Origin: Methylobacterium nonmethylotrophicum
GTDB lineage: Bacteria > Pseudomonadota > Alphaproteobacteria > Rhizobiales > Beijerinckiaceae
Direction: 5' to 3'
Length of the DNA stretch: 64,000 bases
Assembly (NCBI RefSeq): GCF_004745635.1
Contig: NZ_SRLB01000001.1
Span: forward strand, 523,501 to 587,500
The notes below the pieces were generated by a model. The model ran no database searches and was not told the DNA's origin. It saw only the letters and a list, made by a program, of their open reading frames with translations. Positions within the stretch are counted from its first letter, which is position 1. Each line of letters opens with the position of its first letter. Made by a program: the position numbers and the translations under genes. Positions 38,825 through 48,501 of the stretch are shown piece by piece.

Positions 38825-39322
38825 GTGACGGCCGCGACCCGCAGATCAAAGCCGAACCCGGCCGGGCCGCCCCCGCCGCCAGCCGCGACGGCCTATGCCG
38901 ACGACATCTATGGCTGGGCGATGGAGCAGGCCGCCGCCTTGCGGGCGGGTAACCTCTCGGTCATCGACCGCGAGAACCTGGCCGAGGAGATCGAGAGCTT
39001 GGGCCGCTCGGAGTTGAAGAGCCTCGTCAGCGCCTGGCGGGTCGTGCTCCTGCACATGCTGAAGGTCGACTACCAGCCCGAGCGGCGCACGCGAAGCTGG
39101 GCGCTCTCGATCCGCGACCAGCGCGACGAGGCGGCCGATGTTCTCACCGACAGTCCTGGCCTGAAAAGCCGGCTGGATGAGGCGATGGCCCGCGCCTATC
39201 GGGGTGCTCGCCTCGATGCGGCTCGGGAGACCGGCCTTCCGTTGCAGACGTTTCCCGAGACATGTCCCTATACGCGCGACGAGATGATCACGCGCGACTA
39301 CCCCATCGACCCCAGAACCTGA
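38825..39322 (+). CDS. DUF29 family protein
   Basis: A 165-residue protein with the DUF29 pattern: [59 protein letters not shown] and [12 protein letters not shown] start. It is inserted between hisA and hisF in the same direction with short gaps. DUF29 proteins are spread by mobile elements in many bacteria; function unknown. Confidence 0.85.
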   Translation: MTAATRRSKPNPAGPPPPPAATAYADDIYGWAMEQAAALRAGNLSVIDRENLAEEIESLGRSELKSLVSAWRVVLLHMLKVDYQPERRTRSWALSIRDQRDEAADVLTDSPGLKSRLDEAMARAYRGARLDAARETGLPLQTFPETCPYTRDEMITRDYPIDPRT

Positions 39323-39332
39323 AACGGCGCCC

Positions 39333-40115
39333 GTGCTCAAGACCCGCATCATCCCCTGCCTCGACGTCAAGGACGGCCGCGTCGTCAAGGGCGTGCAGTT
39401 CCTCGAATTGCGCGACGCCGGCGATCCGGTCGAGGCCGCCAAGGCCTACGACCGCGCCGGGGCCGACGAGCTGTGCTTCCTCGACATCACGGCGAGTCAC
39501 GAGGACCGGGGCATCCTGCTCGACGCGGTGAGCCGCACGGCGGAAGCCTGCTTCATGCCCCTCACGGTCGGGGGCGGCGTGCGCAAGGTCGAGGACATCC
39601 GCACGCTGCTCCTCGCCGGGGCCGACAAGGTCTCGATCAACACCGCGGCGGTGAACGATCCCGACCTGGTGGCGCGGGCGGCGGAGAAGTTCGGCGCGCA
39701 GTGCATCGTCGTGGCGATCGACGCCAAGCGCGTCTCGGGCGAGGGCGAGCCCGGCCGCTGGGAGATCTTCACCCATGGCGGCCGGAAACCCACAGGGATC
39801 GACGCGATCGGCTTCGCTCGTCTCGTGGCGGAGAAGGGGGCCGGCGAGCTCCTGGTCACCTCGATGGATCGCGACGGGATGCGCTCGGGCTACGACATCG
39901 GGTTGACCCGGGCGATCAGCGACGCGGTGACCGTGCCGGTGATCGCGTCCGGCGGCGTCGGCGGCCTCGACGACCTCGTGGCGGGGGTGCGCGACGGCGG
40001 CGCGAGCGCGGTGCTGGCCGCCTCGATCTTCCATTTCGGCCAGCACACCGTCGCCGAGGCCAAGGCCCATATGGCGGCGGCGGGCCTGGCGATGCGGCTC
40101 GATCCGACGCCATGA
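39333..40115 (+). CDS. hisF: Imidazole glycerol phosphate synthase, cyclase subunit
   Basis: A 260-residue barrel enzyme, partner of HisH. Motifs: [18 protein letters not shown] with catalytic Asp11, [42 protein letters not shown] with the second Asp, [14 protein letters not shown] and [13 protein letters not shown] start, ten bases after the DUF29 stop. Confidence 0.97.
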   Translation: MLKTRIIPCLDVKDGRVVKGVQFLELRDAGDPVEAAKAYDRAGADELCFLDITASHEDRGILLDAVSRTAEACFMPLTVGGGVRKVEDIRTLLLAGADKVSINTAAVNDPDLVARAAEKFGAQCIVVAIDAKRVSGEGEPGRWEIFTHGGRKPTGIDAIGFARLVAEKGAGELLVTSMDRDGMRSGYDIGLTRAISDAVTVPVIASGGVGGLDDLVAGVRDGGASAVLAASIFHFGQHTVAEAKAHMAAAGLAMRLDPTP

Positions 40116-40212
40116 CCTTACGGCAATCGCCGCCGGGGCCGGTGCGCGATGCCGCTTGACCGCCCGCCACGGCCGGCGCCAGGGTTCACCCGGACACACC
40201 AACGGCCGCCAC

Positions 40213-40536
40213 ATGACATCCTTCACCCTCGCCGACCTCGACCGCACCGTCCGCGAGCGCGCCGCCGCCGCGCCGGAGGAATCCTACACCGCCAAGCTCG
40301 TCGCCGGTGGGCCGGCCCGGCCGGCCAAGAAGCTCGGCGAGGAAGCGGTCGAGGCGGCCATCGCCGCCGTGCAGGGCGACCGCGACGGGCTGGCGGCGGA
40401 GGCCGCGGACGTGCTCTATCACCTGCTGGTGCTGCTGCGGGCGAGCGACGTGCCCCTGGAGGCGGTGATGGCGGAGCTGGAGCGGCGCACGGCTCAGAGC
40501 GGCCTGGCCGAGAAGGCGTCCAGGAGGCCGGCATGA
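40213..40536 (+). CDS. hisE: Phosphoribosyl-ATP pyrophosphatase
   Basis: A 107-residue MazG-like helical enzyme: second step of histidine synthesis. Motifs: [29 protein letters not shown] and [16 protein letters not shown] with the Mg-binding acidic residues. Its stop overlaps the coaA start (ATGA), inside a 15-bp repeat array. Confidence 0.94.
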   Translation: MTSFTLADLDRTVRERAAAAPEESYTAKLVAGGPARPAKKLGEEAVEAAIAAVQGDRDGLAAEAADVLYHLLVLLRASDVPLEAVMAELERRTAQSGLAEKASRRPA

Positions 40537-40619
40537 ACGAGGCCGGCATGAACGAGGCCGGCGTCAGCGGGGCCCGCACGACCGGGGCCGGAACCAGCGG
40601 GGCCGGCTTCGACGGGGCC
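40530..40619 (+). repeat. 15-bp tandem repeat, six units, across hisE end and coaA start
   Basis: Six 15-bp units of the form ggc(n)6gng-gcc run without gaps from 40530 to 40619; the first two (ggcatgaacgaggcc) are identical. They encode G-x-x-x-A pentapeptides at the CoaA N-terminus and contain two in-frame ATGs, so copy-number change would alter the N-terminal length and start context. Confidence 0.8.
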
Positions 40620-41621
40620 GGCCTCGGCGTCCCCACGACCCTCGGGGCGGCGGAGCTGGCCGCGAGCCTCGACGAGGCCACCGACCACCTCTCGCCCTAC
40701 CGGGTCTTCTCCCGCGAGGAATGGGCGCACCTGCGCGCCGACACGCCGCTCACCCTCACGGCCGACGACGTGATGCGGCTGCAATCGCTCAACGACCCGA
40801 TCTCGCTCGAGGAGGTGATCGCGATCTACCTGCCGCTGTCGCGGCTGCTCTCGCTCTACGTCGCGGCGACGCAGGGGCTGTTCAAGGCGACGCAGCGCTT
40901 CCTCCTCGCCGAGCGCGAGGTGAAGGTGCCCTACATCATCGGGGTGGCGGGCTCGGTCGCGGTCGGCAAGTCGACCACCGCCCGGGTCCTCAAGGCGCTG
41001 CTCGCCCGTTGGCCCAACACCCCGAAGGTCGACCTCGTCACCACCGACGGGTTCCTGTTCCCGAATGCCGAGCTCAACCGCCTCGGCCTGATGGAGCGCA
41101 AGGGCTTTCCGGAGAGCTACGACACCCCGACGCTGCTGCGCTTCCTCGCCGACATCAAGGCCGGCAAGCGCCAGGTCGCGGCACCGCTCTACTCCCACCT
41201 CGTCTACGACGTGGTCCCGGGCGAGACCACCGTGGTCGACCGGCCCGACATCCTGATCGTCGAGGGGTTGAACGTGCTCCAGCCGGCCCGCCTGCCGCGG
41301 GACGGCACGGCGATCCCCTTCGTCTCGGACTTCTTCGACTTCTCGGTCTACCTCGACGCCCACGAAGACGACCTGCACCGCTGGTACGTCAACCGCTTCC
41401 TGCGCCTGCGCAACACCGCCTTCCGCGACCCGCTCTCCTATTTCCGCAAATACGCGGAGATCAGCGAGGAGGAGGCGCTGGTCATCGCCGACGGGCTGTG
41501 GAACCGCATCAACCTGCTGAACCTGCGCGACAACATCGTGCCGACGCGCCAGCGCGCCAGCCTGATCCTCGCCAAGGGCGCGAGCCACCGCATCGAGAGC
41601 GTGGCGCTGCGGCGTCTGTGA
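40533..41621 (+). CDS. coaA: Pantothenate kinase, type I
   Basis: A 362-residue enzyme for the first step of coenzyme A synthesis. P-loop [50 protein letters not shown] and [12 protein letters not shown] are conserved. About 50 residues longer than E. coli CoaA because of the repeat-encoded N-terminus ([15 protein letters not shown]...); the conserved fold starts near [15 protein letters not shown] later start would give a more usual length, so the repeat may be partly untranslated. Confidence 0.93.
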   Translation: MNEAGMNEAGVSGARTTGAGTSGAGFDGAGLGVPTTLGAAELAASLDEATDHLSPYRVFSREEWAHLRADTPLTLTADDVMRLQSLNDPISLEEVIAIYLPLSRLLSLYVAATQGLFKATQRFLLAEREVKVPYIIGVAGSVAVGKSTTARVLKALLARWPNTPKVDLVTTDGFLFPNAELNRLGLMERKGFPESYDTPTLLRFLADIKAGKRQVAAPLYSHLVYDVVPGETTVVDRPDILIVEGLNVLQPARLPRDGTAIPFVSDFFDFSVYLDAHEDDLHRWYVNRFLRLRNTAFRDPLSYFRKYAEISEEEALVIADGLWNRINLLNLRDNIVPTRQRASLILAKGASHRIESVALRRL

Positions 41622-41718
41622 GGGCCGCGCGGAAGCGGGACGGCTGAACGGGGTTCGGCCGCGCGAGCGTCATCCCGCTCGGGGGATGCGACGGGCCTCC
41701 GAGGCCGTCGCGGGTTCA

Positions 41719-43290
41719 TCAGGCGCCGGCACGCGCGCCGTCGCGCGACGAGATCGGGACCGCCCCGGGCTCCTGCACGCCCGCGACCGGTGCCGCCCAG
41801 GCCTGCAGGGTACCCTGGTCGGCGGCGGTCTCGACCACGAGGGTCGCCACGCCCTCGCAGCCGGCCCACAAGGCGGCGGGCAGCACCGCGTCGCCCGTCG
41901 TCCAGCGCCAGGCGCCCGCTCCGCCGTCCTGCACGAACGAGAAGCCGGTCGCCAGCAGATCGCTGCCGATCGGCAGGCTGCGCGTCACGCCGTGGCGATC
42001 GACCACCGACACGCCCCGCACCGGCACGCCGAGGCGCCGCCCGTCGCCCGCTCCCACCCGCACCCGCTCCGGCACGAACGAGCGCGACACCAGCCGCATG
42101 TCGCGCGCGCCGGCCGGCAGGCGGAACCGGGCGAGCGCCCCGTCCCGCTCCGGCCGGATCGCGACGCCGTCGGCCAGGACGTGCAGGTCGTCCTCGCTCG
42201 TCAGGCGCCAGCCCAGAGCCATGGCGCGGGCGATGAGCCGGGTGCGCACGGCATCGACGACCGGCCCGTCCTGCACCAGCGGCAGACAGAAATCGTCGAG
42301 GGTCAGCGGGCTGAAGTCGGGATGCAGCACCATGTGCTCAGACCCGTTCTCGAAGCCGGCGCGCACCCCGGTGTCGAGGAAGCTCTCGGCGGGCAGCCCC
42401 TCGGCGACGAGGATGTCGTGGCTGTCGAGCTCGACGTGCCAGTAGGTGACTTGATCCACCGGCACCTGCGCGACGGTGGCGTCGTTGAGGAGGTGCTTGA
42501 CCGGGATCAGGACGTCGTCGAGCACGGTGACGCGCACGGCATGGTCGGGGGAGAGGAACAGGTCGCGGGCCGGCAGGCCGGGGCCGAAGGCGTTCGCGAG
42601 GACGCGGACCGGCCAGACGGCCTCGGGGCGGGGATGGCGGCTGCAATCGAGGGTGCGGCGGCCGATCCAGCGGATCGGGCGCGCCTCGCCGGAGGCGGTG
42701 ACGACGGCGTCGCCGACGCCGAGGTGCTCGACCGCGACGTCGCCCGCCGTCGTCCGGATCAGCGTTCCGGTGGCGTAGCAGGGCGGGGCGGCGCCGTAGA
42801 GCGCCCGCACGCCGTTGACGTCGGATGGCTGCAGGCCGGTGAAGCTGGCCGAGATCGTCGGGTTCATCACCGCCGGGCCGCCGGTATAGTGGTCGAGGCC
42901 GATGCTGTGGCCGATCTCGTGCGTGGCGATCAGGTAGAGCGGAAAGTTGGTGCCGGACACCACGCCGGCGCCCGCGGTCTGCCACCCTTCCGCATTGTCG
43001 ATCGTGATCCTCGAGGACGTGATCACCCCGTTCGAGAAGCTGTAGCTGGCGAGGCCCGCGGTGTTGCCGGGCCCGTCGAGCGCCCCGTACGTGAAGGTGA
43101 TGCTGGCGTTCGAGGCGACCTGCTGGAACTGGATGTTGCCGGCGGCCGACCACTGGGCGAAAGCCCGGGTCACGTCCGACGTGAACGAGTTCGGGACGGT
43201 GGCGTCGAACGACCAGGTGATCGTGCCGCCCGGCGAGCCGGCGACGTTGCTGCCCCACTTCGGTCCCTCGAGCACGTAATCGGCCGCCAT
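41719..43290 (-). CDS. Matrixin-type metalloprotease fused to a Hint domain
   Basis: A 523-residue two-domain protein. Residues 1-168 form an M10-like zinc protease: HEIGHSIGLDH at 124-134 and the Met-turn VMNP near 141. At residue 171 a Hint (hedgehog/intein) domain begins with CYATGTLIRTTAGDVAVEHLGVGD, then RPIRWIGRRTLD, SPDHAVRV and IPVKHLLN. The final ~150 residues are a beta-rich tail. There is no Sec signal; proteins of this kind are usually exported by type I secretion, whose C-terminal signal may be in the tail. Hint domains can cut or rearrange the chain at the first Cys, which here would release the protease. Stands alone. Confidence 0.8.
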   Translation of the reverse strand: MAADYVLEGPKWGSNVAGSPGGTITWSFDATVPNSFTSDVTRAFAQWSAAGNIQFQQVASNASITFTYGALDGPGNTAGLASYSFSNGVITSSRITIDNAEGWQTAGAGVVSGTNFPLYLIATHEIGHSIGLDHYTGGPAVMNPTISASFTGLQPSDVNGVRALYGAAPPCYATGTLIRTTAGDVAVEHLGVGDAVVTASGEARPIRWIGRRTLDCSRHPRPEAVWPVRVLANAFGPGLPARDLFLSPDHAVRVTVLDDVLIPVKHLLNDATVAQVPVDQVTYWHVELDSHDILVAEGLPAESFLDTGVRAGFENGSEHMVLHPDFSPLTLDDFCLPLVQDGPVVDAVRTRLIARAMALGWRLTSEDDLHVLADGVAIRPERDGALARFRLPAGARDMRLVSRSFVPERVRVGAGDGRRLGVPVRGVSVVDRHGVTRSLPIGSDLLATGFSFVQDGGAGAWRWTTGDAVLPAALWAGCEGVATLVVETAADQGTLQAWAAPVAGVQEPGAVPISSRDGARAGA

Positions 43291-43645
43291 CGTCGCCCCC
43301 GTCGGCCGGCTTTCCGCCCGGCTGGTGACAGTATGGAAGGATCACGGCTGGGCGCTGTCACCGCCAAGCCACAGCACGCGGGTTCAGAGCGCTGCGGGCG
43401 CAAGCACGGCGGTGCGGCCGTCGGCCCGGCAATTGCCACTGCACTGCGGAAACTCCCCGCGAGACCGGCAGCCCCGATGAGTTGCGACGCCACGAGCCTG
43501 TGCGGGATTGTTCGTATGCTGACGGATGGACGATGACGGTCCGCCCGCGAAGGCCGGGCCTCGACCGGGATCGTTCGAGCAGGAGCGGCAGAAGCCGCAG
43601 CGCGAGCGCGAGGGTCGACGCGACCGGGCGGCGCTCAAAGCACGC
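43291..43645. other. Intergenic region without a clear gene
   Basis: About 355 bases. It holds an 8-bp inverted repeat GGTGACAG (43324-43331) / CTGTCACC (43355-43362) with a 23-base spacer, 35 to 70 bases before the metalloprotease start, a candidate operator. A rightward frame from ATG 43526 begins with a plausible charged peptide (MDDDGPPAKAGPRPGSFEQ) but runs on antisense through thpR, so it may be a decayed gene or chance. Confidence 0.35.
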
Positions 43646-44194
43646 TCAGCCCTCCTCCTCCAGCGGATAGGCCGCCTCCACGACGTAGGGACCACCACCG
43701 ACGGAGTCGCGCGACGAGTACAGCACCGCCCGCGTGGCGGTGAACGAGACCCGCGGGAAGACCGGCTGCAGCGCGAGATATTGCGCCACCCCGTCCGGGC
43801 CGGCGCCGCGCTTGAGCCGGGCGAGGGTGACGTGGGGCGTGAAGCGCCGTGTGTCGGGCGGAACGCCGAGCCGGCGCAGGATGCGCTCGTGCTCGGCCTG
43901 CAGCTCGGACAAGCCGGGATCGGGCACCACCCGGGCGAAGAGCGCGTGCGGCCGCGCGCCGCCGAACACCGCCAGCGCGTCGAGGGTCAGCATCAGGGGA
44001 GGGCGGGCCTTCGCCTCGGCCAGGGCCTCGGCGATCTCGTCGGCGAGGCCGCCGTCGACGTCGCCGATGAAGCGCAGGGTGACGTGATAATCCGCCGGCT
44101 CGACCCAGCGGGCCCCCGGCAGGCCGCCCCGGAGGGCGCCCAAGCCCAGGCCGGCCTCGGGCGGGACCTCGATCCCGGTGAACAGGCGCGGCAT
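43646..44194 (-). CDS. thpR: RNA 2',3'-cyclic phosphodiesterase
   Basis: A 182-residue 2H phosphoesterase with both HxTx motifs (HVTLRF and HVTLARL). Opens 2',3'-cyclic RNA ends; formerly called 2'-5' RNA ligase. Start chosen at ATG 44194, six bases after the stop of the esterase upstream on the same strand. Confidence 0.92.
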   Translation of the reverse strand: MPRLFTGIEVPPEAGLGLGALRGGLPGARWVEPADYHVTLRFIGDVDGGLADEIAEALAEAKARPPLMLTLDALAVFGGARPHALFARVVPDPGLSELQAEHERILRRLGVPPDTRRFTPHVTLARLKRGAGPDGVAQYLALQPVFPRVSFTATRAVLYSSRDSVGGGPYVVEAAYPLEEEG

Positions 44195-44199
44195 GGCGC

Positions 44200-44871
44200 T
44201 CACGAACCCTTGCGCAGGCGCGTCAGGAAGGTCTCGACGCTCGGCAGGATGCCGGCCACCACCCGCGCGACCCCGGCCCGGGTCGGGTGCAGGCCGTCGG
44301 GGAGGTTCAGGCTGCGGTCGCCCGCGATGCCGTCGAGGAAGAACGGGTAGAGGACCAGGCCGTAGCGCTCCGCGAGCCGCGGGTAGATCGCGTCGAAGCG
44401 CCTGCCGTAATCGGGCCCGAGATTCGGCGCCGCCCGCATGCCCGCGAGCAGGACCGGGATGCCGCGGGCCTTGAGCGTCGCGATGATCCCGTCGAGGGCC
44501 TTCTCGGTCACCGCCGGGTCGGTGCCGCGCAGCATGTCGTTGGCGCCGAGCTCCAGGATCACCCCGTCGGTCCCGTCCGGCACCGACCACGCGACCCGGT
44601 CGAGCCCGCCGGTCGCGGTGTCGCCGGACACGCCCGCATTGGCGACCGTGACGGCGTGGCCCTTCGCCTTCAGGGCCGCCTCGAGCTGGACCGGGAAGGC
44701 GGCGTCCGCCGGCAGGCCGTAGCCCGCCGTGAGGCTGTCGCCGAGGGCCACGAGAGTGAGGGCGCGGTCTTGCGCGCGCAGCGGCGTCACCAGGGTCATC
44801 AGCACCGAAACGATCAGAAATGCGAGCGCCGCGCGGCGGCCATCATGGCGGAACATGGATGCGCGGCCCAT
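44200..44871 (-). CDS. TesA-like GDSL esterase/lysophospholipase
   Basis: A 223-residue SGNH hydrolase: signal peptide (AALAFLIVSVLMTLVTPLRAQ), ALGDSLTAGYGL with the catalytic Ser, GANDMLRG and DGLHPTRAG with Asp/His. Related to E. coli TesA/arylesterases, acting in the periplasm. Divergent from an ABC ATPase and permease exactly as tesA is from ybbA-ybbP in enterobacteria, suggesting a linked role in handling lipid or acyl products. ATG 44856 is an alternative start. Confidence 0.88.
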   Translation of the reverse strand: MGRASMFRHDGRRAALAFLIVSVLMTLVTPLRAQDRALTLVALGDSLTAGYGLPADAAFPVQLEAALKAKGHAVTVANAGVSGDTATGGLDRVAWSVPDGTDGVILELGANDMLRGTDPAVTEKALDGIIATLKARGIPVLLAGMRAAPNLGPDYGRRFDAIYPRLAERYGLVLYPFFLDGIAGDRSLNLPDGLHPTRAGVARVVAGILPSVETFLTRLRKGS

Positions 44872-44970
44872 ATCGAGCCGGCGGGCCGCCTGTCCTGCGT
44901 AGGTCCGTCCCAATACCCCACCTCCGGCACCGACCCCATCGGTCGCCTCCCACAGATCGGCTTCCTGCCC

Positions 44971-45666
44971 ATGACCGACAAGGCCATCGGACCGGCGATC
45001 GCGCTCCACGGCGTCGATCTCAGCCTCGGCCGCGGCGCCGCCCGGGTGCACATCCTCAAGGGCATCTCGCTCTCCGTCGCGCCCGGCGAGGCGGTGGGCC
45101 TCGTCGGTCCTTCGGGCTCGGGCAAGTCGACCCTGCTGATGACGATGGCGGGGCTGGAGCGGCCGGATGCGGGGCGCGTGGTGGTCGAGGGCACCGACCT
45201 CGCCGGGCTCGACGAGGACGCGCTGGCGCGGTTCCGCGGCCGGCGCATCGGCATCGTCTTCCAGTCCTTCCACCTCGTCCCGACCATGACGGCGCTCGAG
45301 AACGTCGCGCTGCCGCTCGAACTGGCGGACGTGCCGGATGCCCATGCGCGGGCGGCGCGGGAACTCGCGGCGGTCGGCCTCGGCCACCGCCAGCACCACT
45401 ATCCGGCCCAGCTCTCCGGCGGCGAGCAGCAGCGCGTCGCCATCGCCCGGGCGGTGGCGCCGGAGCCCGCGATCCTCGTCGCCGACGAGCCGACCGGCAA
45501 CCTCGACGAGGCGACGGGCGCGCAGATCGTCGACCTGCTCTTTTCCCTCAAGCGCGACCGCGGCGCCACCCTGGTGCTGGTCACCCACGATCCCGGCCTC
45601 GCCCGCCTGTGCGACCGCACGGTGCGGCTGCGCTCGGGCCTGGTCGACGCGGCCGTGAGCGCGTAA
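44971..45666 (+). CDS. ABC transporter ATPase (YbbA/LolD type)
   Basis: A 231-residue ATPase: GPSGSGKSTLL, Q-loop FQSFHLVP, LSGGEQQRVAIARA and ILVADEPTGNLD. Belongs to the MacB/LolD/YbbA group that powers mechanotransmission-type permeases rather than uptake. Five bases separate it from the permease gene. Confidence 0.92.
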   Translation: MTDKAIGPAIALHGVDLSLGRGAARVHILKGISLSVAPGEAVGLVGPSGSGKSTLLMTMAGLERPDAGRVVVEGTDLAGLDEDALARFRGRRIGIVFQSFHLVPTMTALENVALPLELADVPDAHARAARELAAVGLGHRQHHYPAQLSGGEQQRVAIARAVAPEPAILVADEPTGNLDEATGAQIVDLLFSLKRDRGATLVLVTHDPGLARLCDRTVRLRSGLVDAAVSA

Positions 45667-45671
45667 GCCCC

Positions 45672-48266
45672 ATGCACGGCAGCCTTCCCCGCATCCCGGC
45701 CCGCCCGCCCGGCGCCGAGCCCGCCGGTGCCTCCCGCCTGCCGCTCACCCTGCGCCTGGCGCTCCGCGAGCTGCGCGGCGGCCTGCGCGGCTTCACGGTG
45801 CTGCTCGCCTGCATCGCCATCGGGGTCGCCACCATCGCGGGCGTCGCCTCGCTGTCGCGCTCGCTCTCCGACGGGCTCGCCCGCGAGGGGCGAAAGATCC
45901 TCGGCGGCGACGTCACCTTCGGGCTGGTCCACCGCGAGGCGAGCCCGCAGGAGCGGGCCTTCCTGGAGGCCCGGGGCCGCGTCTCGACGGTGGGCTTCAC
46001 CCGCGCCATGGCCTCGGCCGGGGACAAGGGCGCGGCCCTCGTCGAGCTGAAGGCGGTCGGGCCCGACTATCCGGCGGTGGGTGCGCTGACGACCGAGCCG
46101 GCGCTGCCGCCCGCCGAGATCTTCTCGGCCCGCGACGGCGTCCACGGCGCCGCTGCCGATCCGGCGCTCCTCGCCCGCCTCGATCTCAAGCTCGGCGACC
46201 GCCTCACCGTCGGCGGGGCCGAGATCGTGCTGCGCACGGTCCTGGTGACCGAGCCCGACAAGATCGCCGGCGGCATCGGCTTCGGGCCCCGCCTGATGGT
46301 GTCGCTCGACGCGCTGCGGGCCTCGGGCCTGGTCCAGCCCGGCAGCCTCAACCGCTTCGTCTACCGGGTGATGCTGCCGGAGGGCGACGATGCCGCCGTC
46401 GAGCGCATGATGGGCGAGGCCCGCACCGCCCTGCCGGAGGCCGGGTGGGAGATCCGCTCGCGCCTCAACGCCGATCCGCGCTTCGCCCGCAGCATCGAGC
46501 GCTTCACCCAGTTCCTGACGCTGGTCGGCCTCACCGCGCTCCTCGTCGGGGGCGTCGGCGTCGCCAATGCGGTCAGGGCCTTCGTCGAGCGCAAGCGGGC
46601 CTCGATCGCGACGCTCAAGAGCCTCGGCGCGCCCGGGAGCCAGGTGGTCGGCATCTATCTGACCCAGGTGATGCTGATCGCCGGGATCGGCATCGCGGCC
46701 GGCCTCGTCATCGGGGCGGTGCTGCCCTTCGGGCTCGACGCCGCCTTCGGGTCGCTGCTGCCGCTGCCCCTGGATCCGACGCTGGCGCCGGGCGAGCTCG
46801 CGGTCGCGGCCCTCTACGGCGTGCTGACGGCGCTCGCCTTCGCGATCGGGCCGCTCGGCCGCGCCCACGACGTCGCGGTGTCCGGGCTGTTTCGCGACAC
46901 CGTCGATCCCGACCGGCGCTGGCCGCGGCCGCGCTACCTCGCGGTGCTCGCCCTTGCCCTCGTCGGCCTGGTGGGGCTCGCGCTCCTCACCGCCTACGAC
47001 CGCAGCGTCGCCCTGATCTTCATCGCGGCGGCGGGCCTCGCCTTCGGGCTCCTGCGCCTCGTCGCCCTCGGGATGATGGCCCTGGCCCGCCGCCTGCCGC
47101 GACCGGCGAAGGCCGCGCCGCGGCTCGCGCTCGCCAACCTCCACCGGCCCGGCGCGCTGACGCCCTCGATCGTGCTGTCGCTCGGCCTCGGCATCACGCT
47201 CCTGGTGACGTTGAGCCTGATCGACGCCAACATCACCCGGACGCTGACCCGCTCCCTGCCCGCGAAGGCGCCGAGCCTGTTCTTCCTCGACATCCCGAGC
47301 CGCGAGGCGGAGGCCTTCGACCAGTTCCTCGGCAAGGCGGCGCCGCGGGCCAAGATCGAGCGGGTGCCGATGATGCGCGGGCGGATCACGGCGCTCAACG
47401 GCGTGCCGGCCGCCCAGGTCAAGGCCGGCGAGGACGCCGCCTGGGTGCTCGACGGCGACCGCGGCATCACCTACGCCGAGGACCTGCCGGATGGCTCGCG
47501 CGTCACCGCCGGGCGGTGGTGGACGGGCGAGGACGCGAGCAAGCCCCTCGTCTCCTTCGACGACCAGCTCGCCCGCAGCCTCGGCCTCAAGGTCGGCGAC
47601 AGGGTCACGGTCAACGTGCTGGGGCGCAGCCTGACGGTCGAGATCGCCAACCTGCGCCACGTCGAATGGCGCAACCTCGGCATCAACTTCGTGATGGTCT
47701 TCTCGCCCGGCACCTTCCGGGGGGCGCCGCACAGCGATCTCGCCACGCTCACCCTGCCGGAGGGGCCGGATTCGGCCCTCGAGGCCCGCATCCTGCGCGA
47801 CGCGGCCAGGCAGTTTCCGTCCGTGAGCAGCGTGCGGGTGAAGGACGCCCTCGACGCGGTCAATGACCTCGTCGGCAAGCTCGTCTTCGCGATCCGCGGC
47901 GCCAGCGCGGTGGCGGTCGCCACGAGCCTGTTCGTGCTCGCCGGCGCGCTCGCCGCCGGCCACCGGGCCCGGCTGTACGACGCGGTAGTGCTCAAGACGC
48001 TGGGCGCGACGCGGGCGCGGCTCCTCGCCGCCTACACCCTCGAATACGGGGCGCTCGGCCTTGCCACCGCTCTGTTCGGGCTTCTCGCCGGGACGCTGGC
48101 GGGCTGGACGATCCTCACCAGGGTGATGCAGCTCGACTTCGCCCTCGACCTCTCGGGGGCGCTGCTGGCGGCCTTCCTGGCGGTCGTGGTGGCGGTCACG
48201 CTCGGTCTCGCCGGCACCTGGCGCATCCTCGGCCAGAAGCCGGCGCAATACCTACGAAATCTCTAG
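45672..48266 (+). CDS. FtsX-like ABC permease (YbbP type)
   Basis: An 864-residue inner-membrane protein with two FtsX domains: an N-terminal helix (LRGFTVLLACIAIGVATIAGV) and large periplasmic domain, a first three-helix FtsX unit (TLVGLTALLVGGVGVANAVRAFVERKRASIATLKSLGA), central helices, a second periplasmic domain, and a C-terminal unit (GHRARLYDAVVLKTLGATRARLLAAYTLEYGALGL). It matches YbbP in length and order. Works with the ATPase before it; substrate unknown. A hairpin follows. Confidence 0.92.
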   Translation: MHGSLPRIPARPPGAEPAGASRLPLTLRLALRELRGGLRGFTVLLACIAIGVATIAGVASLSRSLSDGLAREGRKILGGDVTFGLVHREASPQERAFLEARGRVSTVGFTRAMASAGDKGAALVELKAVGPDYPAVGALTTEPALPPAEIFSARDGVHGAAADPALLARLDLKLGDRLTVGGAEIVLRTVLVTEPDKIAGGIGFGPRLMVSLDALRASGLVQPGSLNRFVYRVMLPEGDDAAVERMMGEARTALPEAGWEIRSRLNADPRFARSIERFTQFLTLVGLTALLVGGVGVANAVRAFVERKRASIATLKSLGAPGSQVVGIYLTQVMLIAGIGIAAGLVIGAVLPFGLDAAFGSLLPLPLDPTLAPGELAVAALYGVLTALAFAIGPLGRAHDVAVSGLFRDTVDPDRRWPRPRYLAVLALALVGLVGLALLTAYDRSVALIFIAAAGLAFGLLRLVALGMMALARRLPRPAKAAPRLALANLHRPGALTPSIVLSLGLGITLLVTLSLIDANITRTLTRSLPAKAPSLFFLDIPSREAEAFDQFLGKAAPRAKIERVPMMRGRITALNGVPAAQVKAGEDAAWVLDGDRGITYAEDLPDGSRVTAGRWWTGEDASKPLVSFDDQLARSLGLKVGDRVTVNVLGRSLTVEIANLRHVEWRNLGINFVMVFSPGTFRGAPHSDLATLTLPEGPDSALEARILRDAARQFPSVSSVRVKDALDAVNDLVGKLVFAIRGASAVAVATSLFVLAGALAAGHRARLYDAVVLKTLGATRARLLAAYTLEYGALGLATALFGLLAGTLAGWTILTRVMQLDFALDLSGALLAAFLAVVVAVTLGLAGTWRILGQKPAQYLRNL

Positions 48267-48320
48267 GGGGCTTAATCCATCAGACTCCCTGCGACGCATG
48301 GACGTCGTGTTTTGGTCCTC

Positions 48321-48345
48321 GGCACCCGGCGACGGACCGGGTGCC
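48321..48345 (+). terminator. Hairpin after the YbbP-type permease
   Basis: Arms ggcacccgg and ccgggtgcc (9 bp), loop cgacgga; weak T content after it (gcccttgtg). In the 235-base gap before the Bax-inhibitor gene. Confidence 0.5.
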
Positions 48346-48501
48346 GCCCTTGTGCCCGCCCGCCGGGCCCCACATATTCCCGTCAAGGCGAGCGGACCCG
48401 CGAGGGACCGGGCGCCGTCCGACGCTGCGAAGCGTCCGAGGGTCGCGTGAGAGCCTCGCACCAGGAACATCCACGCTAGAGAGCTTCCGAAGGAAACTCC
48501 C

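Noticed and set aside
43526..44350. Rightward frame from ATG 43526
   Set aside because: Most of it is antisense to thpR and the TesA-like gene; only the first ~40 codons look protein-like.
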